Part shown: one piece after another, positions 36,648-45,577 of the stretch
Position numbering within the stretch: position 1 is the stretch's first letter
Layout: each line of letters opens with the position of its first letter
From: Actinomycetota bacterium
GTDB lineage: Bacteria > Actinomycetota > Actinomycetes > S36-B12 > UBA5976
Assembly: GCA_026392515.1 (NCBI GenBank)
Contig: JAPLBY010000011.1
Coordinates: 1-64,000, forward strand
Direction of reading: 5' to 3'
DNA length: 64,000 bases
Position numbers and translations under genes: made by a program
Notes under the pieces: model-generated
The model's database searches: none
What the model was told of the DNA's origin: nothing
The model's input: only the letters and a program-made list of their open reading frames with translations

Positions 36648-38225
36648 CTAGAAAATATCTGGTGGGTTGTAACGACCCCAGACCTCACGCAAAGCATCAG
36701 CAACTTCGCCGCCACTTGCCTTTGCAGCCAAGGCTTCCTTCATTGGATACATCACGTTCTCGGTTGACTCAGCAGCCCGCTTTAAGGAATCCAGGGCTCG
36801 TGTCACATCAGAGTTATTTCGAGAATCTCTAATGGCTTGCAGGCGAGCAACTTGCTGCTCCCCAATGGCTGGATCGACTCGAAGTGGTTCGTATTTTTCT
36901 TCAACATCAATTGCGAACTTATTAACGCCAACAACGGTTCGTTCGCCCTTGTCGATTTGTAAGGCATAGTCATAAGCGCTGGTTTCGATTTCGTTCTTCT
37001 GGAACCCGACTTCGATGGCCTTCGCTGCGCCACCAAATTCTTCAACTTTGCCCATCAGGCGCAAGATCTCAGCTTCTAACTCGTCCGTCATGGCTTCAAT
37101 CACATAAGAACCAGCAAACGGATCTACCGTTGCCGTCACATCAGTTTCGTAGGCCAAGACTTGCTGAGTGCGAAGTGCCAATCGTGCTGCCTTCTCAGTT
37201 GGCAATGCAATAGCTTCATCAAAAGAGTTGGTGTGAAGTGATTGAGTGCCACCCAGCACAGCGGCTAAACCTTGAATTGCCACGCGAACTAGATTCACTT
37301 CTGGTTGCTGCGCTGTTAGCTGTACGCCTGCAGTCTGGGTATGGAAGCGAAGCATCTGACTCTTTGGATTTGTTGCCTTGAATTCATCTTTCATAATGCG
37401 GGCCCAAATTCTTCGGGCCGCACGGAACTTGGCGATCTCTTCCAAAATTGTGGTTCGCGAGACAAAGAAGAAAGCTAAACGTGGTGCAAAGTCATCGACA
37501 TTCATTCCGGCCTTAATTGCAGCTCGGACATATTCGATGCCGTTGGAAAGTGTGAAAGCGATTTCTTGCGCTGGCGTAGCCCCGGCTTCGCCCATGTGGT
37601 AACCCGAAATAGAGATTGTGTTCCAGTGTGGGATTTCTTTTGCACAGTAATCAAAAATGTCTGTAGTCAATCGTAATGATGCAGCTGGTGGATAGATATA
37701 CGTGCCGCGGGAAATGTATTCCTTAAGTACGTCATTCTGAATAGTGCCATTTAATTCGGTTCCAGGAATACCTTCACCTTCGGCAACCAACTGGTACATC
37801 AATAACAGTGTTGATGCTGGTGAGTTGATTGTCATCGAAGTTGAAACTTGGTCTAACGGAATCCGATCAAACAAAATCTTCATATCTTCGACGGTGTCAA
37901 TAGCCACACCGACTTTGCCAACTTCGCCTTGAGCTAGTTGGTGATCTGAGTCGTAACCCATTTGAGTAGGTAAGTCGAAGGCAACACTGAGGCCAGTTGT
38001 TCCAGCTGCTAACAGTTGGTGATATCGCTCATTAGATTCGGCAGCCGTTCCAAAGCCTGCGTATTGACGCATAGTCCAAGGACGTCCGGTGTACATGCTT
38101 GAATAAACACCGCGAGTGTATGGAAATTCGCCTGGCTCGCCTAGTTCAACGGATGGATCCCAGCCATCGCGTGATGCCGGCCCATAGACCGGATCAATAG
38201 GTAGCCCTGACTGTGTAATCCCCAT
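36648..38225 (-). CDS. Methylmalonyl-CoA mutase-type large subunit (B12 domain encoded separately)
   Basis: 525-aa substrate-binding TIM-barrel subunit of the B12-dependent acyl-CoA mutase family. Blocks: [15 protein letters not shown] (Tyr at the site of the MCM substrate Tyr), [44 protein letters not shown] (split; Arg retained), [34 protein letters not shown]. It has no cobalamin-binding domain; the matching 134-aa domain protein is at 55492-55896. The retained Tyr/Arg favour methylmalonyl-CoA, but related two-part enzymes rearrange hydroxyisobutyryl- or ethylmalonyl-CoA, so specificity is inferred. ATG at 38225 with a leaderless -10 that overlaps the sdhB stop codon. Confidence 0.92.
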   Translation of the reverse strand: MGITQSGLPIDPVYGPASRDGWDPSVELGEPGEFPYTRGVYSSMYTGRPWTMRQYAGFGTAAESNERYHQLLAAGTTGLSVAFDLPTQMGYDSDHQLAQGEVGKVGVAIDTVEDMKILFDRIPLDQVSTSMTINSPASTLLLMYQLVAEGEGIPGTELNGTIQNDVLKEYISRGTYIYPPAASLRLTTDIFDYCAKEIPHWNTISISGYHMGEAGATPAQEIAFTLSNGIEYVRAAIKAGMNVDDFAPRLAFFFVSRTTILEEIAKFRAARRIWARIMKDEFKATNPKSQMLRFHTQTAGVQLTAQQPEVNLVRVAIQGLAAVLGGTQSLHTNSFDEAIALPTEKAARLALRTQQVLAYETDVTATVDPFAGSYVIEAMTDELEAEILRLMGKVEEFGGAAKAIEVGFQKNEIETSAYDYALQIDKGERTVVGVNKFAIDVEEKYEPLRVDPAIGEQQVARLQAIRDSRNNSDVTRALDSLKRAAESTENVMYPMKEALAAKASGGEVADALREVWGRYNPPDIF

Positions 38226-38231
38226 AGGTAG

Positions 38232-38237
38232 AGGTTA
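38232..38237 (-). promoter_or_regulatory. -10 hexamer for leaderless mutase large-subunit gene, overlapping sdhB stop
   Basis: TAACCT, 6 nt before the ATG at 38225; its TAA is the sdhB stop codon at 38235-38237. Confidence 0.5.
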
Positions 38238-38990
38238 GTCCGCTTTACGGCGTCCGATTGTGCGTCCTAGCCAAACCAGCGGATCATACTTCTCATCAAC
38301 TACGCGTTCCTTCATTGGAATGATCGCATTGTCCGTGATCTTGATGTGTTCTGGGCAAACTGCGGTGCAGCACTTGGTGATGTTACACATACCAAGGCCA
38401 TGCTCTTCTTGAGCTTCCCGCTTACGATCGCGCGTATCCAATGGGTGCATGTCTAGTTCTGCAAGACGAATGAAGAAACGAGGACCAGCAAAAGCTTCCT
38501 TGTTTTCTTCGTGGTCACGAATAACGTGGCAGGTGTCCTGACATAAGAAGCACTCAATGCACTTGCGGAACTCTTGGCTACGCTGTACATCGATTTGTTC
38601 CATGCGGTACTCGCCTGGCTTTAAGTTGTCAGGCCCCTTGAATGCTGGAATCTCGCGAGCCTTCTTGTAGTTGAAGGAAACATCTGCAACCAGATCCTTG
38701 ATAACTGGGAAGGCACGAAGTGGGGTTACTGTAATTTCTTCGTCTTCGGCAAAAGTATTCATGCGAGTCATGCACATAAGACTTGGCTTGCCATTGATTT
38801 CAGCACTACAAGACCCACACTTACCAGCCTTGCAGTTCCAACGAACCGCTAGATCTGGTGCTTCAGTCGCCTGGAGACGATGAATTACGTCGAGTACAAC
38901 TTCGCCTTCGCCAACTTCAACCTTGTGTTCTTCAAGTTGACCGGCTTCGCTGTTACCGCGCCAGATTCGCATCGATGCTAAGTAACCCAT
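38235..38990 (-). CDS. sdhB: Succinate dehydrogenase iron-sulfur subunit
   Basis: 251-aa electron-transfer subunit. N-terminal [2Fe-2S] ferredoxin domain: WNCKAGKCGSCSAEI...SLMC; C-terminal clusters CIECFLCQDTCHV and CNITKCCTAVCPEHI, giving the [4Fe-4S] and [3Fe-4S] sets. It resembles mycobacterial Sdh1 (Rv0247c-type). Start and sdhA stop overlap as TAATG, so translation is coupled. It is the last gene of sdhCAB. Confidence 0.95.
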   Translation of the reverse strand: MGYLASMRIWRGNSEAGQLEEHKVEVGEGEVVLDVIHRLQATEAPDLAVRWNCKAGKCGSCSAEINGKPSLMCMTRMNTFAEDEEITVTPLRAFPVIKDLVADVSFNYKKAREIPAFKGPDNLKPGEYRMEQIDVQRSQEFRKCIECFLCQDTCHVIRDHEENKEAFAGPRFFIRLAELDMHPLDTRDRKREAQEEHGLGMCNITKCCTAVCPEHIKITDNAIIPMKERVVDEKYDPLVWLGRTIGRRKAD

Positions 38991-40882
38991 TAGTTGCCTC
39001 CCATTCCAAGCTGCGCAAGTTCTTCTGGCAGCAGGTACTTCTTTAATTCTTCAACGTCGAACAATCCAGCCAATTCTTTTGGCATTGGTGGAAGGGTTTG
39101 GCGCTCAGTACTTACCTTTGAGCCATCCCATGAAGTGATGACGTGAATTGCGCGCCACTTTGGATCCATAGTTGGGAAGTCATCGCGAGTGTGTCCACCG
39201 CGAGATTCTTCGCGTTCCATAGCTGACTTAGCAACCGCTTCACTGACCAGCAACATGTTCATTAGGTCAAGCGCAATATGCCAACCTGGGTTGAACTTAG
39301 TGTCACCTGAAACGCTGACATGCTTTGCACGCTCTTTCATGGTCTCTAGTTTTTCAATCGCTTCTGTCATTTCAGCGCCGACGCGAATGATGCCGACTAG
39401 GTCGTTCATCATCTGTTGTAGCTCGTAATGAACTGCGTAAGCATTTTCCTTGCTATCACCCTTGAAAGGTGCAAGCGCAGAAGCTAATGCGCGATCAATT
39501 TCAGCCTGTTCCAACTTTGGCTTGGCACCAAGTGACGTTACATACTCACTTGCTCCCACACCAGCGCGGCGGCCGAATACCAAAAGGTCAGATAGTGAGT
39601 TTCCACCTAGACGGTTTGAACCATGCATGCCTCCAGCAACTTCACCAGCAGCAAACAAACCAGGTACGCCAGTTGCAGCACCGGTATCTGGATCAACTTG
39701 AACGCCACCCATTACGTAGTGACAAGTAGGTCCAACTTCCATGGCCTGTTTTGTGATGTCCACGTCAGCGAGTTCCTTGAACTGATGCCACATGGATGGG
39801 AGGCGGGCCTTGATAACTTCTGGGGCTAGACGAGTCGATACATCTAGGAATACGCCACCATGCGGGGAACCACGACCGGCTTTTACTTCAGTATTGATGG
39901 CGCGCGCTACTTCATCGCGAGGTAGAAGTTCTGGTGGACGACGGTTATTGTCCGGATCGGTGTACCAGCGATCGGCTTCTTCTTCAGTGTCTGCGTATTG
40001 CTTTACGAACACCGGTGGAATGTAGTCGAACATGAAGCGCTTGCCGTCTGAGTTACGAAGTACGCCACCATCGCCACGAACGGATTCGGTAACCAAGATG
40101 CCTTTAACGCTAAGTGGCCAAACCATGCCGGTTGGATGGAACTGAATGAATTCCATGTGCATTAGGTTTCCGCCAGCTTTAAGAGCTAGGGCGTGACCGT
40201 CGCCGGTACCTTCCCATGAGTTGGAAGTTACCTTGAAGGATTTGCCGATACCACCGGTTGCTAGAACAACAGCTGGAGCTTCGAATACAACGAACTCTCC
40301 AGTCTCGCGCCAGTAACCAAGTACGCCGGAAACCTTGCCATCTGTCTTAAGAATTTCAGTGATGGTTAGTTCTGCGAATACCTTGATCTTTGATTCGTAA
40401 TCGCCAGTTTCTGCGAAGTCTTCCTGCTGCAACGAAACGATCTTTTGCTGCATAGTGCGAATCAATTCCAAGCCGGTGCGGTCACCAACGTGAGCTAGGC
40501 GTGGGTATTCGTGGCCACCGAAGTTACGCTGGCTGATTTTGCCTTCTGGGGTGCGATCAAAAAGTGCACCATATGTTTCAAGTTCCCAAACGCGATCTGG
40601 AGATTCCTTGGCATGTAGTTCTGCCATGCGCCAGTTGTTCTGGAACTTACCGCCACGCATTGTGTCGCGGAAGTGAACCATCCAGTTGTCTTTGCTGTTT
40701 ACGTTACCCATGCTGGCGGCAATGCCACCTTCAGCCATAACGGTGTGTGCTTTACCAAACAAGGACTTGCAGATGATTGCGGTACGCAGACCACTTGCCC
40801 GTGCCTCAATAGCAGCGCGAAGTCCTGCGCCACCAGCACCGATGATTACAACGTCGTATTCGTGACGCTCGAATTCAGCCAT
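38990..40882 (-). CDS. sdhA: Succinate dehydrogenase flavoprotein subunit
   Basis: 630-aa catalytic subunit oxidising succinate to fumarate. FAD site VVIIGAGGAGLRAAIEA at residues 11-27; covalent-FAD region KAHTVMAEGGIAASMGN; substrate and active-site segments FIQFHPTGM, CHYVMGGVQVD, GEVAGGMHGSNRLGGNSLSD (split). AAGGGG about 9 nt before the ATG is a normal Shine-Dalgarno. Order membrane anchor - flavoprotein - iron-sulfur is that of mycobacterial Sdh1. Confidence 0.96.
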   Translation of the reverse strand: MAEFERHEYDVVIIGAGGAGLRAAIEARASGLRTAIICKSLFGKAHTVMAEGGIAASMGNVNSKDNWMVHFRDTMRGGKFQNNWRMAELHAKESPDRVWELETYGALFDRTPEGKISQRNFGGHEYPRLAHVGDRTGLELIRTMQQKIVSLQQEDFAETGDYESKIKVFAELTITEILKTDGKVSGVLGYWRETGEFVVFEAPAVVLATGGIGKSFKVTSNSWEGTGDGHALALKAGGNLMHMEFIQFHPTGMVWPLSVKGILVTESVRGDGGVLRNSDGKRFMFDYIPPVFVKQYADTEEEADRWYTDPDNNRRPPELLPRDEVARAINTEVKAGRGSPHGGVFLDVSTRLAPEVIKARLPSMWHQFKELADVDITKQAMEVGPTCHYVMGGVQVDPDTGAATGVPGLFAAGEVAGGMHGSNRLGGNSLSDLLVFGRRAGVGASEYVTSLGAKPKLEQAEIDRALASALAPFKGDSKENAYAVHYELQQMMNDLVGIIRVGAEMTEAIEKLETMKERAKHVSVSGDTKFNPGWHIALDLMNMLLVSEAVAKSAMEREESRGGHTRDDFPTMDPKWRAIHVITSWDGSKVSTERQTLPPMPKELAGLFDVEELKKYLLPEELAQLGMGGN

Positions 40883-40898
40883 GAGTGTTCAAGTCCCC

Positions 40899-41702
40899 TT
40901 AGAAGAAGTAGATATTTGTGATTTGGCCTGTTGCGACGCTGCGTACGTACAGGTCACACAGAGCAACGCCAATCAGCGAAACCCAGGCAAACTTTGGATG
41001 ATGTGGATTTAGATTCGAAACGAAGGTCCATGCCTTGTAACGGAATGGGTGCTTACTGAAGTGCTTCAAGCGGCCACCGATTGCGTGACGGCAGGAGTGA
41101 CATGACAACGAGTACATCCATAGGAAGATTGCATTTGCCAACAACACAACGGTTCCTACGCTCATTCCAAAGCCGCCATCTTTGCCGTGGAATGCCAGCA
41201 ATGCATCGTAAGTCAAAATGACGTTGAAGATAAGTCCGGCAAAGAAGAAGTAACGGTGTGAGTTCTGAAGTAAAAGTGGCTGACGAGTTTCACCTGTGTA
41301 AGTTTTGTGTGGTTCAGCTACTGAACATGCAGGTGGTGACATCCAAAACGCACGGTAGTAAGTCTTGCGGTAGTAGTAGCAAGTTAAACGGAAACCTAAT
41401 GGGAAAACCAAAATCAAAAGTGCTGGGGACAATGTCCACCAATCACCGAACGGTGTACCAAAAATGGCTGCTTCTGGTGGACACGATGTGGCAAGGCAAG
41501 GTGAGTAAAACGGTGACACTAAGTGGTCTACGTAGTAGTACGCATTTTCAAATGCTCGCCAGGTTGAATACGCGATGAAGGACACAAGCACTACGACAGA
41601 AATCAGTGGTTCTACCCACCATTTGTCAGTTCTTAAATGTCTAAATGCGATTTTTGCGCGTCCCGGCGCGGAGACACCATTTTCCATTGATTTAACAGCC
41701 AT
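40899..41702 (-). CDS. sdhC: Succinate dehydrogenase membrane anchor, Sdh1 type
   Basis: 267-aa polytopic anchor with about five helices (near 33-52, 92-110, 150-168, 180-199 and 230-250). It resembles the mycobacterial Sdh1 anchor (Rv0249c, similar length), not the short cytochrome b556 pair. It is rich in Cys and His: C69, C74, C108, C126, C201, C204, H132, H149, H202, H206, with the pairs MSPPACSVAEPH and LSCHSCRHAIGG facing the cytoplasmic side in a simple topology model. Mycobacterial Sdh1 carries a membrane-embedded Rieske-type cluster with Cys/His ligands; these motifs are candidates. First gene of sdhCAB, with a leaderless -10 and an upstream Crp-like site. Confidence 0.88.
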   Translation of the reverse strand: MAVKSMENGVSAPGRAKIAFRHLRTDKWWVEPLISVVVLVSFIAYSTWRAFENAYYYVDHLVSPFYSPCLATSCPPEAAIFGTPFGDWWTLSPALLILVFPLGFRLTCYYYRKTYYRAFWMSPPACSVAEPHKTYTGETRQPLLLQNSHRYFFFAGLIFNVILTYDALLAFHGKDGGFGMSVGTVVLLANAIFLWMYSLSCHSCRHAIGGRLKHFSKHPFRYKAWTFVSNLNPHHPKFAWVSLIGVALCDLYVRSVATGQITNIYFF

Positions 41703-41709
41703 AGCCAGA

Positions 41710-41715
41710 AGTTTA
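41710..41715 (-). promoter_or_regulatory. -10 hexamer for leaderless sdhC
   Basis: TAAACT, 7 nt before the ATG at 41702. No convincing -35 is present, compatible with activator dependence. Confidence 0.5.
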
Positions 41716-41758
41716 GGGTCTAGGACTCAAGCCTGCAGAGGTGCCAAGGAAAATCCGC

Positions 41759-41774
41759 TGTGATGTACCGCACA
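41759..41774. promoter_or_regulatory. GlxR/Crp-like binding site upstream of sdhCAB
   Basis: TGTGATGTACCGCACA matches the actinobacterial GlxR/Crp pattern TGTGA-NN-TA-NN-TCACA with one mismatch (G for T). Its centre lies about 64 bp upstream of the predicted leaderless start point of sdhC, near the classical class I activator position. GlxR is known to bind upstream of sdhCAB in Corynebacterium glutamicum. Confidence 0.5.
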
Positions 41775-41803
41775 CCATAAATGCCCGAATTCTTGGGCCG
41801 AAT

Positions 41804-42457
41804 CTAGCAGGTCAAAGCCAGTTCTAAATCCGAAACTTCAGTCGCAATTTCCAGGGCTCCAGCTGATTCAAGTTCGGCCCGATCGCCGTATCCGTAAAGG
41901 ACTCCGATCCCAGGGATTCCATGCTCTTTAGCACCCAAGATATCGTGTTCCCGGTCCCCGATCATCACGATTGAAGTCCCGTCGCACATTTTCAATTCGG
42001 CCAAGGCGTGCTCGATCACTAGTGCCTTGGTACCACGAAGCTCACCAGTTTCATCCGAACCTGCAATCACATCGAAGTGATGGTCCAAATTGAAGTGGCG
42101 CAAAATTGCTAACGCGGCGTAATCAACTTTCGAAGTAGCAACTGCCAAACGCTTTCCATTGGCATTTAACTTTGTGAGTAGCTCTGGGATTCCTGGGTAC
42201 ACCGAATTCTCGAAAGCACCAGTTTCGTTGTAGTACTCGCGATACAAGCGCACTGCTTCTGGAGTGTCAGACTCGGGCATCCCGGCATAGTCCTGAAACG
42301 AAGTCCACAACGGTGGACCTAAATATTTTTTGAGTTCAGCATCATTTGGTTTCGGGTAACCCATTTTTTCCAGGGTGTAAAGCACGCCATTGCCAACACC
42401 AAGACCACTGTCAGTTAATGTCCCGTCAAGATCGAAAAGTACTACATCCCAACTCAT
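41804..42457 (-). CDS. HAD hydrolase, phosphoglycolate-phosphatase-like
   Basis: 217-aa HAD-superfamily phosphatase with a helical cap. Motif I DVVLFDLDGTLTDSG, motif II VATSKVD, motif III Lys in GTKALVIEHALAEL and motif IV MIGDREHDILGAKEHGI are complete. Sequence resembles Gph/PpaX-type phosphatases; the substrate is unproven. It follows trpS by 13 nt. Confidence 0.88.
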   Translation of the reverse strand: MSWDVVLFDLDGTLTDSGLGVGNGVLYTLEKMGYPKPNDAELKKYLGPPLWTSFQDYAGMPESDTPEAVRLYREYYNETGAFENSVYPGIPELLTKLNANGKRLAVATSKVDYAALAILRHFNLDHHFDVIAGSDETGELRGTKALVIEHALAELKMCDGTSIVMIGDREHDILGAKEHGIPGIGVLYGYGDRAELESAGALEIATEVSDLELALTC

Positions 42458-42470
42458 GATTTACTCAAGA

Positions 42471-43463
42471 TCACGGATGCACGAATCCAAGTTTGTCGTG
42501 AACATCAGCCAGAGTTTTTGATGCGATCTCGCGAGCGCGAGTGGAACTCTTTCGCATCAAGTTCTCAAGTTCGCCAGGGTCTGTCATGTAAGAATCAACT
42601 TTGGCCTGTAACGGTTCAACAAAACTCAAGACGGCTGCAGCTGTTTCTTTCTTAAGGTCGCCATACATCCGACCTTCAAAACTCTTTACCAAATCAGCAA
42701 TAGAGATTCCGGTGTATGCAGACATGATCGTCAACAAGTTTGAAACACCTGCTTTGTTAACGGGATCGAAAGCTACTACTGAATCTGAATCAGTCACGGC
42801 TGACTTTATTTTCTTTTCAGTCGTCTTCAGCAGATCCAATAAATTGATACAGCCTGATGGTGAAGACTTACTCATTTTTGCAGTCGGATCTTGCAGGTCC
42901 TGAATTTTCGCAGTGCCCTTAACGATGTGTGCTTCCGGAACTGTGAAAGTGTCACCGAAGCGGCCATTAAATCTAATTGCTAGATCGCGAGTCAGTTCTA
43001 AATGCTGACGCTGATCTTCACCAACTGGAACTGCGTTGGCTTGATAAAGCAAAATGTCGGCTGCTTGCAAAATTGGATAAGTCAGCAGACCAACACTTGC
43101 GGTAGCTGCGCCACCCTTTGCAGACTTGTCTTTGAACTGCGTCATGCGATTTGCTTCACCTAAACCAGTAATCGAAGACATAACCCACATCAACTGCGCA
43201 TGTTCTGGCACGTGACTTTGCACAATCAAAGTCGATTTATTTGGATCGATTCCAAGCGCTAGCAGTTGGGCGTATGAAAGCAAGGTCCGATTCCGAAGTG
43301 TTTTTGGATCTTGCTCGACTGTGATCGCATGCATGTCAGCAATGAAGTAAACGCAGTCGTGCGTTTCTTGCATCGCAACCCAGTTTTGTAGCGCGCCTAA
43401 ATGGTTACCAACGTGGAAACTATCGGAAGTCGGCTGAATGCCAGATAAAACGCGCGGTGTCAT
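42471..43463 (-). CDS. trpS: Tryptophan--tRNA ligase
   Basis: 330-aa class I aminoacyl-tRNA synthetase. N-terminal signature [19 protein letters not shown] (HIGH-like HVGN) and KMSKS in [10 protein letters not shown] are present; [15 protein letters not shown] and the C-terminal helical tRNA-binding part complete the usual length. Its start overlaps the stop codon of the CorC-like gene by 4 nt. Confidence 0.97.
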   Translation of the reverse strand: MTPRVLSGIQPTSDSFHVGNHLGALQNWVAMQETHDCVYFIADMHAITVEQDPKTLRNRTLLSYAQLLALGIDPNKSTLIVQSHVPEHAQLMWVMSSITGLGEANRMTQFKDKSAKGGAATASVGLLTYPILQAADILLYQANAVPVGEDQRQHLELTRDLAIRFNGRFGDTFTVPEAHIVKGTAKIQDLQDPTAKMSKSSPSGCINLLDLLKTTEKKIKSAVTDSDSVVAFDPVNKAGVSNLLTIMSAYTGISIADLVKSFEGRMYGDLKKETAAAVLSFVEPLQAKVDSYMTDPGELENLMRKSSTRAREIASKTLADVHDKLGFVHP

Positions 43464-44749
43464 TCCCCTATTGTGGCAGAACGAACTACTCGAATTCGGG
43501 ACACCCTTCGGCCATCCATTTCCAGAACTGTCAAAGATCCCGTCTCAATCACAATCTCGTCACCAACCATTGGGATTCGACCAAGCTGGGCTGCCATAAA
43601 TCCGGCGGCTGTGTCGTATGGACCGTCTGGCAATTCCATAAGTGTTTCCTCTAGGAAATCATCAAGGTTAAGTAAGCCATCGACAACGACGTCTTTACCT
43701 GGTGGAATCACGCCTTCGGAAGCATCCGTGTCGTATTCGTCGCGGATGTCGCCAATAAGTTCTTCAACTAGATCTTCCATGGTGATGATTCCAGCAGTAC
43801 CACCATATTCATCAACAACAATTGCCATGTGAGCATTTGTGGCTCGCATATCGGTTAGCGCTGGGATAACTCTTTTTGTTCCGGGGAGTCTTGCTACATC
43901 TCGCACCAAGTCACCAACGCGAATTGAGCGTTCCCGGATTTCTGGATCTAATAAGTCACGAACGTGCACAAATCCCAAAATGTCATCTTCGGAGTCATCT
44001 GACACTGGATAGCGCGAATGTGGTTTGTCAGCAACAATCTTCACTGCTTTGAAAACTGGCAAATCAGCATCAAGAAAAGCTACTTCAGTGCGTGGAATCA
44101 TAACTTCACGAATCTCACGTTCGCCCGCTTCAAATACGTCATCAATAAGTTCGCGCTCGGCATGAGTTAGGTCTTCATGCATAGCAACCATGCCGCGAAG
44201 TTCTTCACCAGAAATCTGTTCTTTGCCTGCTTGTGGGTCGCCACCAACAATTCGCAGTAATGCATCTGAAGAATGTGAAAGTAGCCAAATAAATGGTGCC
44301 GCAATTTTGGCCACTAAATCCAACGGTGTGGCCAAGATTAGTGCGAATCGCTCTGAATGCTGAATCGCCAATCGCTTAGGAGTTAACTCGCCTACAACTA
44401 AAGATAGATATGCGATAAGCAAAGTGGCCAAAATGAATGACATAGTTTCGGCGGCACTTTCACTCAATCCCCAAGAGACTAATTGAGGTGAAAAAATCGG
44501 CACGATTCTCGACGCGCCAAAGCCTGCCGACAAGAATCCAGCCAAAGTTACGCCTACTTGTACTGCTCCCAAAAATCGATTTGGGTTAAGCATTAACTTC
44601 TCTAGGCGACGCCCACGTCTACCTGTTGCAGCGAGTTTCTTGACCTGGCTGTCGCGAAGTGAAATCAGCGCAACCTCAGCTGCGGCAAAAATGCCACCAA
44701 TTACCGTAAACAGCAAAACGATTGCCATCGTTTGCCAAAAGGTACCCAT
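43460..44749 (-). CDS. CNNM/CorC (HlyC-like) membrane protein with CBS domains
   Basis: 429-aa protein: N-terminal DUF21/CNNM transmembrane domain (four helices within residues 5-150, motif [18 protein letters not shown]), two CBS domains ([34 protein letters not shown], split), and a C-terminal CorC_HlyC domain. Relatives are magnesium/cobalt exporters. ATG at 44749 is preceded by a TAGACT at 6 nt whose TAG is the xthA stop. Confidence 0.93.
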   Translation of the reverse strand: MGTFWQTMAIVLLFTVIGGIFAAAEVALISLRDSQVKKLAATGRRGRRLEKLMLNPNRFLGAVQVGVTLAGFLSAGFGASRIVPIFSPQLVSWGLSESAAETMSFILATLLIAYLSLVVGELTPKRLAIQHSERFALILATPLDLVAKIAAPFIWLLSHSSDALLRIVGGDPQAGKEQISGEELRGMVAMHEDLTHAERELIDDVFEAGEREIREVMIPRTEVAFLDADLPVFKAVKIVADKPHSRYPVSDDSEDDILGFVHVRDLLDPEIRERSIRVGDLVRDVARLPGTKRVIPALTDMRATNAHMAIVVDEYGGTAGIITMEDLVEELIGDIRDEYDTDASEGVIPPGKDVVVDGLLNLDDFLEETLMELPDGPYDTAAGFMAAQLGRIPMVGDEIVIETGSLTVLEMDGRRVSRIRVVRSATIGE

Positions 44750-44755
44750 GGCTAG

Positions 44756-44761
44756 AGTCTA
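44756..44761 (-). promoter_or_regulatory. -10 hexamer for leaderless corC-like gene, overlapping xthA stop
   Basis: TAGACT, 6 nt before the ATG at 44749; TAG at 44759-44761 terminates xthA. The spacer CTAGCC holds no Shine-Dalgarno. Confidence 0.5.
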
Positions 44762-45574
44762 CAAGTTAAATTTCGCCGTAACCGGGGCGTGATCGCTCCA
44801 CCTTTGCGCATATGAATCTGCCCTACCAACCACAATTTCCTTGCAATGGGGAGCAAGTGCAGAATTCGCAACGTGGTAGTCAATTCGCCAGCCAGCGTTG
44901 TTGTCGAACGCTTGACCGCGCCATGACCACCAGGTGTATGGCCCTTCGACTTCGCCAGCATGCTTTCGTCCTAAGTCAACAACTCCGACTTTGTCGAACC
45001 ACTTATCAAAGTAAGCACGTTCCTCGGGAAGAAATCCAGCTTTAGTTAAGTTGCCTTTCCAGTTCTTAATGTCGAGTTCGCGGTGGCCAACGTTGAAGTC
45101 ACCGCAGGCCAGAAAAAGTTCATCTGCCTTCTGGGCCGCTTGAAACTTCTTAGTCATAGCTTCTAGAAATCGATACTTCTCTTGTTGAACTGGTTTCTCC
45201 GCATCACCGGAGTGAACATAAACCGAAGCAACTGTCATTGGGCCTTTTTTGGTATCAATTTCTGCCTGAACCCATCGACCGGTGTCAGCAAATTCTTTTG
45301 GGCCAACACCAGTTTTTATCTTGCTTAATTTCTTAGTACTCAGAATTGCTACCCCGGCATGGCCAAGGCGAGCACTTGAATCATGAGCAACATGTAAATC
45401 TGATAGCCCAGCGGTGGCAAGCACTTCGTGTAACTGATCTGTGGTTGCGCGAACTTCTTGCAGGCAAACTACTTCGGCAGTTCCGGCATCAAGTTGACTC
45501 TTGATCCAATCAAAACCGCCACGCTTTAGTGCAGCGCGAACGCCATTTGCATTTGCTGAAATTACGCCCAGCAT
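44759..45574 (-). CDS. xthA: Exodeoxyribonuclease III family AP endonuclease
   Basis: 271-aa DNA repair nuclease cutting at abasic sites. Signature residues: ISANANGVRAALKRGG, CLQEVRA (metal Glu), YVHSGD, CGDFNVGHRELDIKNWKGN, WWSWRGQAFDNNAGWRIDYH (split) and SDHAPV (catalytic His). Its ATG begins 3 nt after the icd stop. The downstream CorC-like gene has its own predicted promoter overlapping the xthA stop codon. Confidence 0.95.
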   Translation of the reverse strand: MLGVISANANGVRAALKRGGFDWIKSQLDAGTAEVVCLQEVRATTDQLHEVLATAGLSDLHVAHDSSARLGHAGVAILSTKKLSKIKTGVGPKEFADTGRWVQAEIDTKKGPMTVASVYVHSGDAEKPVQQEKYRFLEAMTKKFQAAQKADELFLACGDFNVGHRELDIKNWKGNLTKAGFLPEERAYFDKWFDKVGVVDLGRKHAGEVEGPYTWWSWRGQAFDNNAGWRIDYHVANSALAPHCKEIVVGRADSYAQRWSDHAPVTAKFNL

Positions 45575-45577
45575 AAA

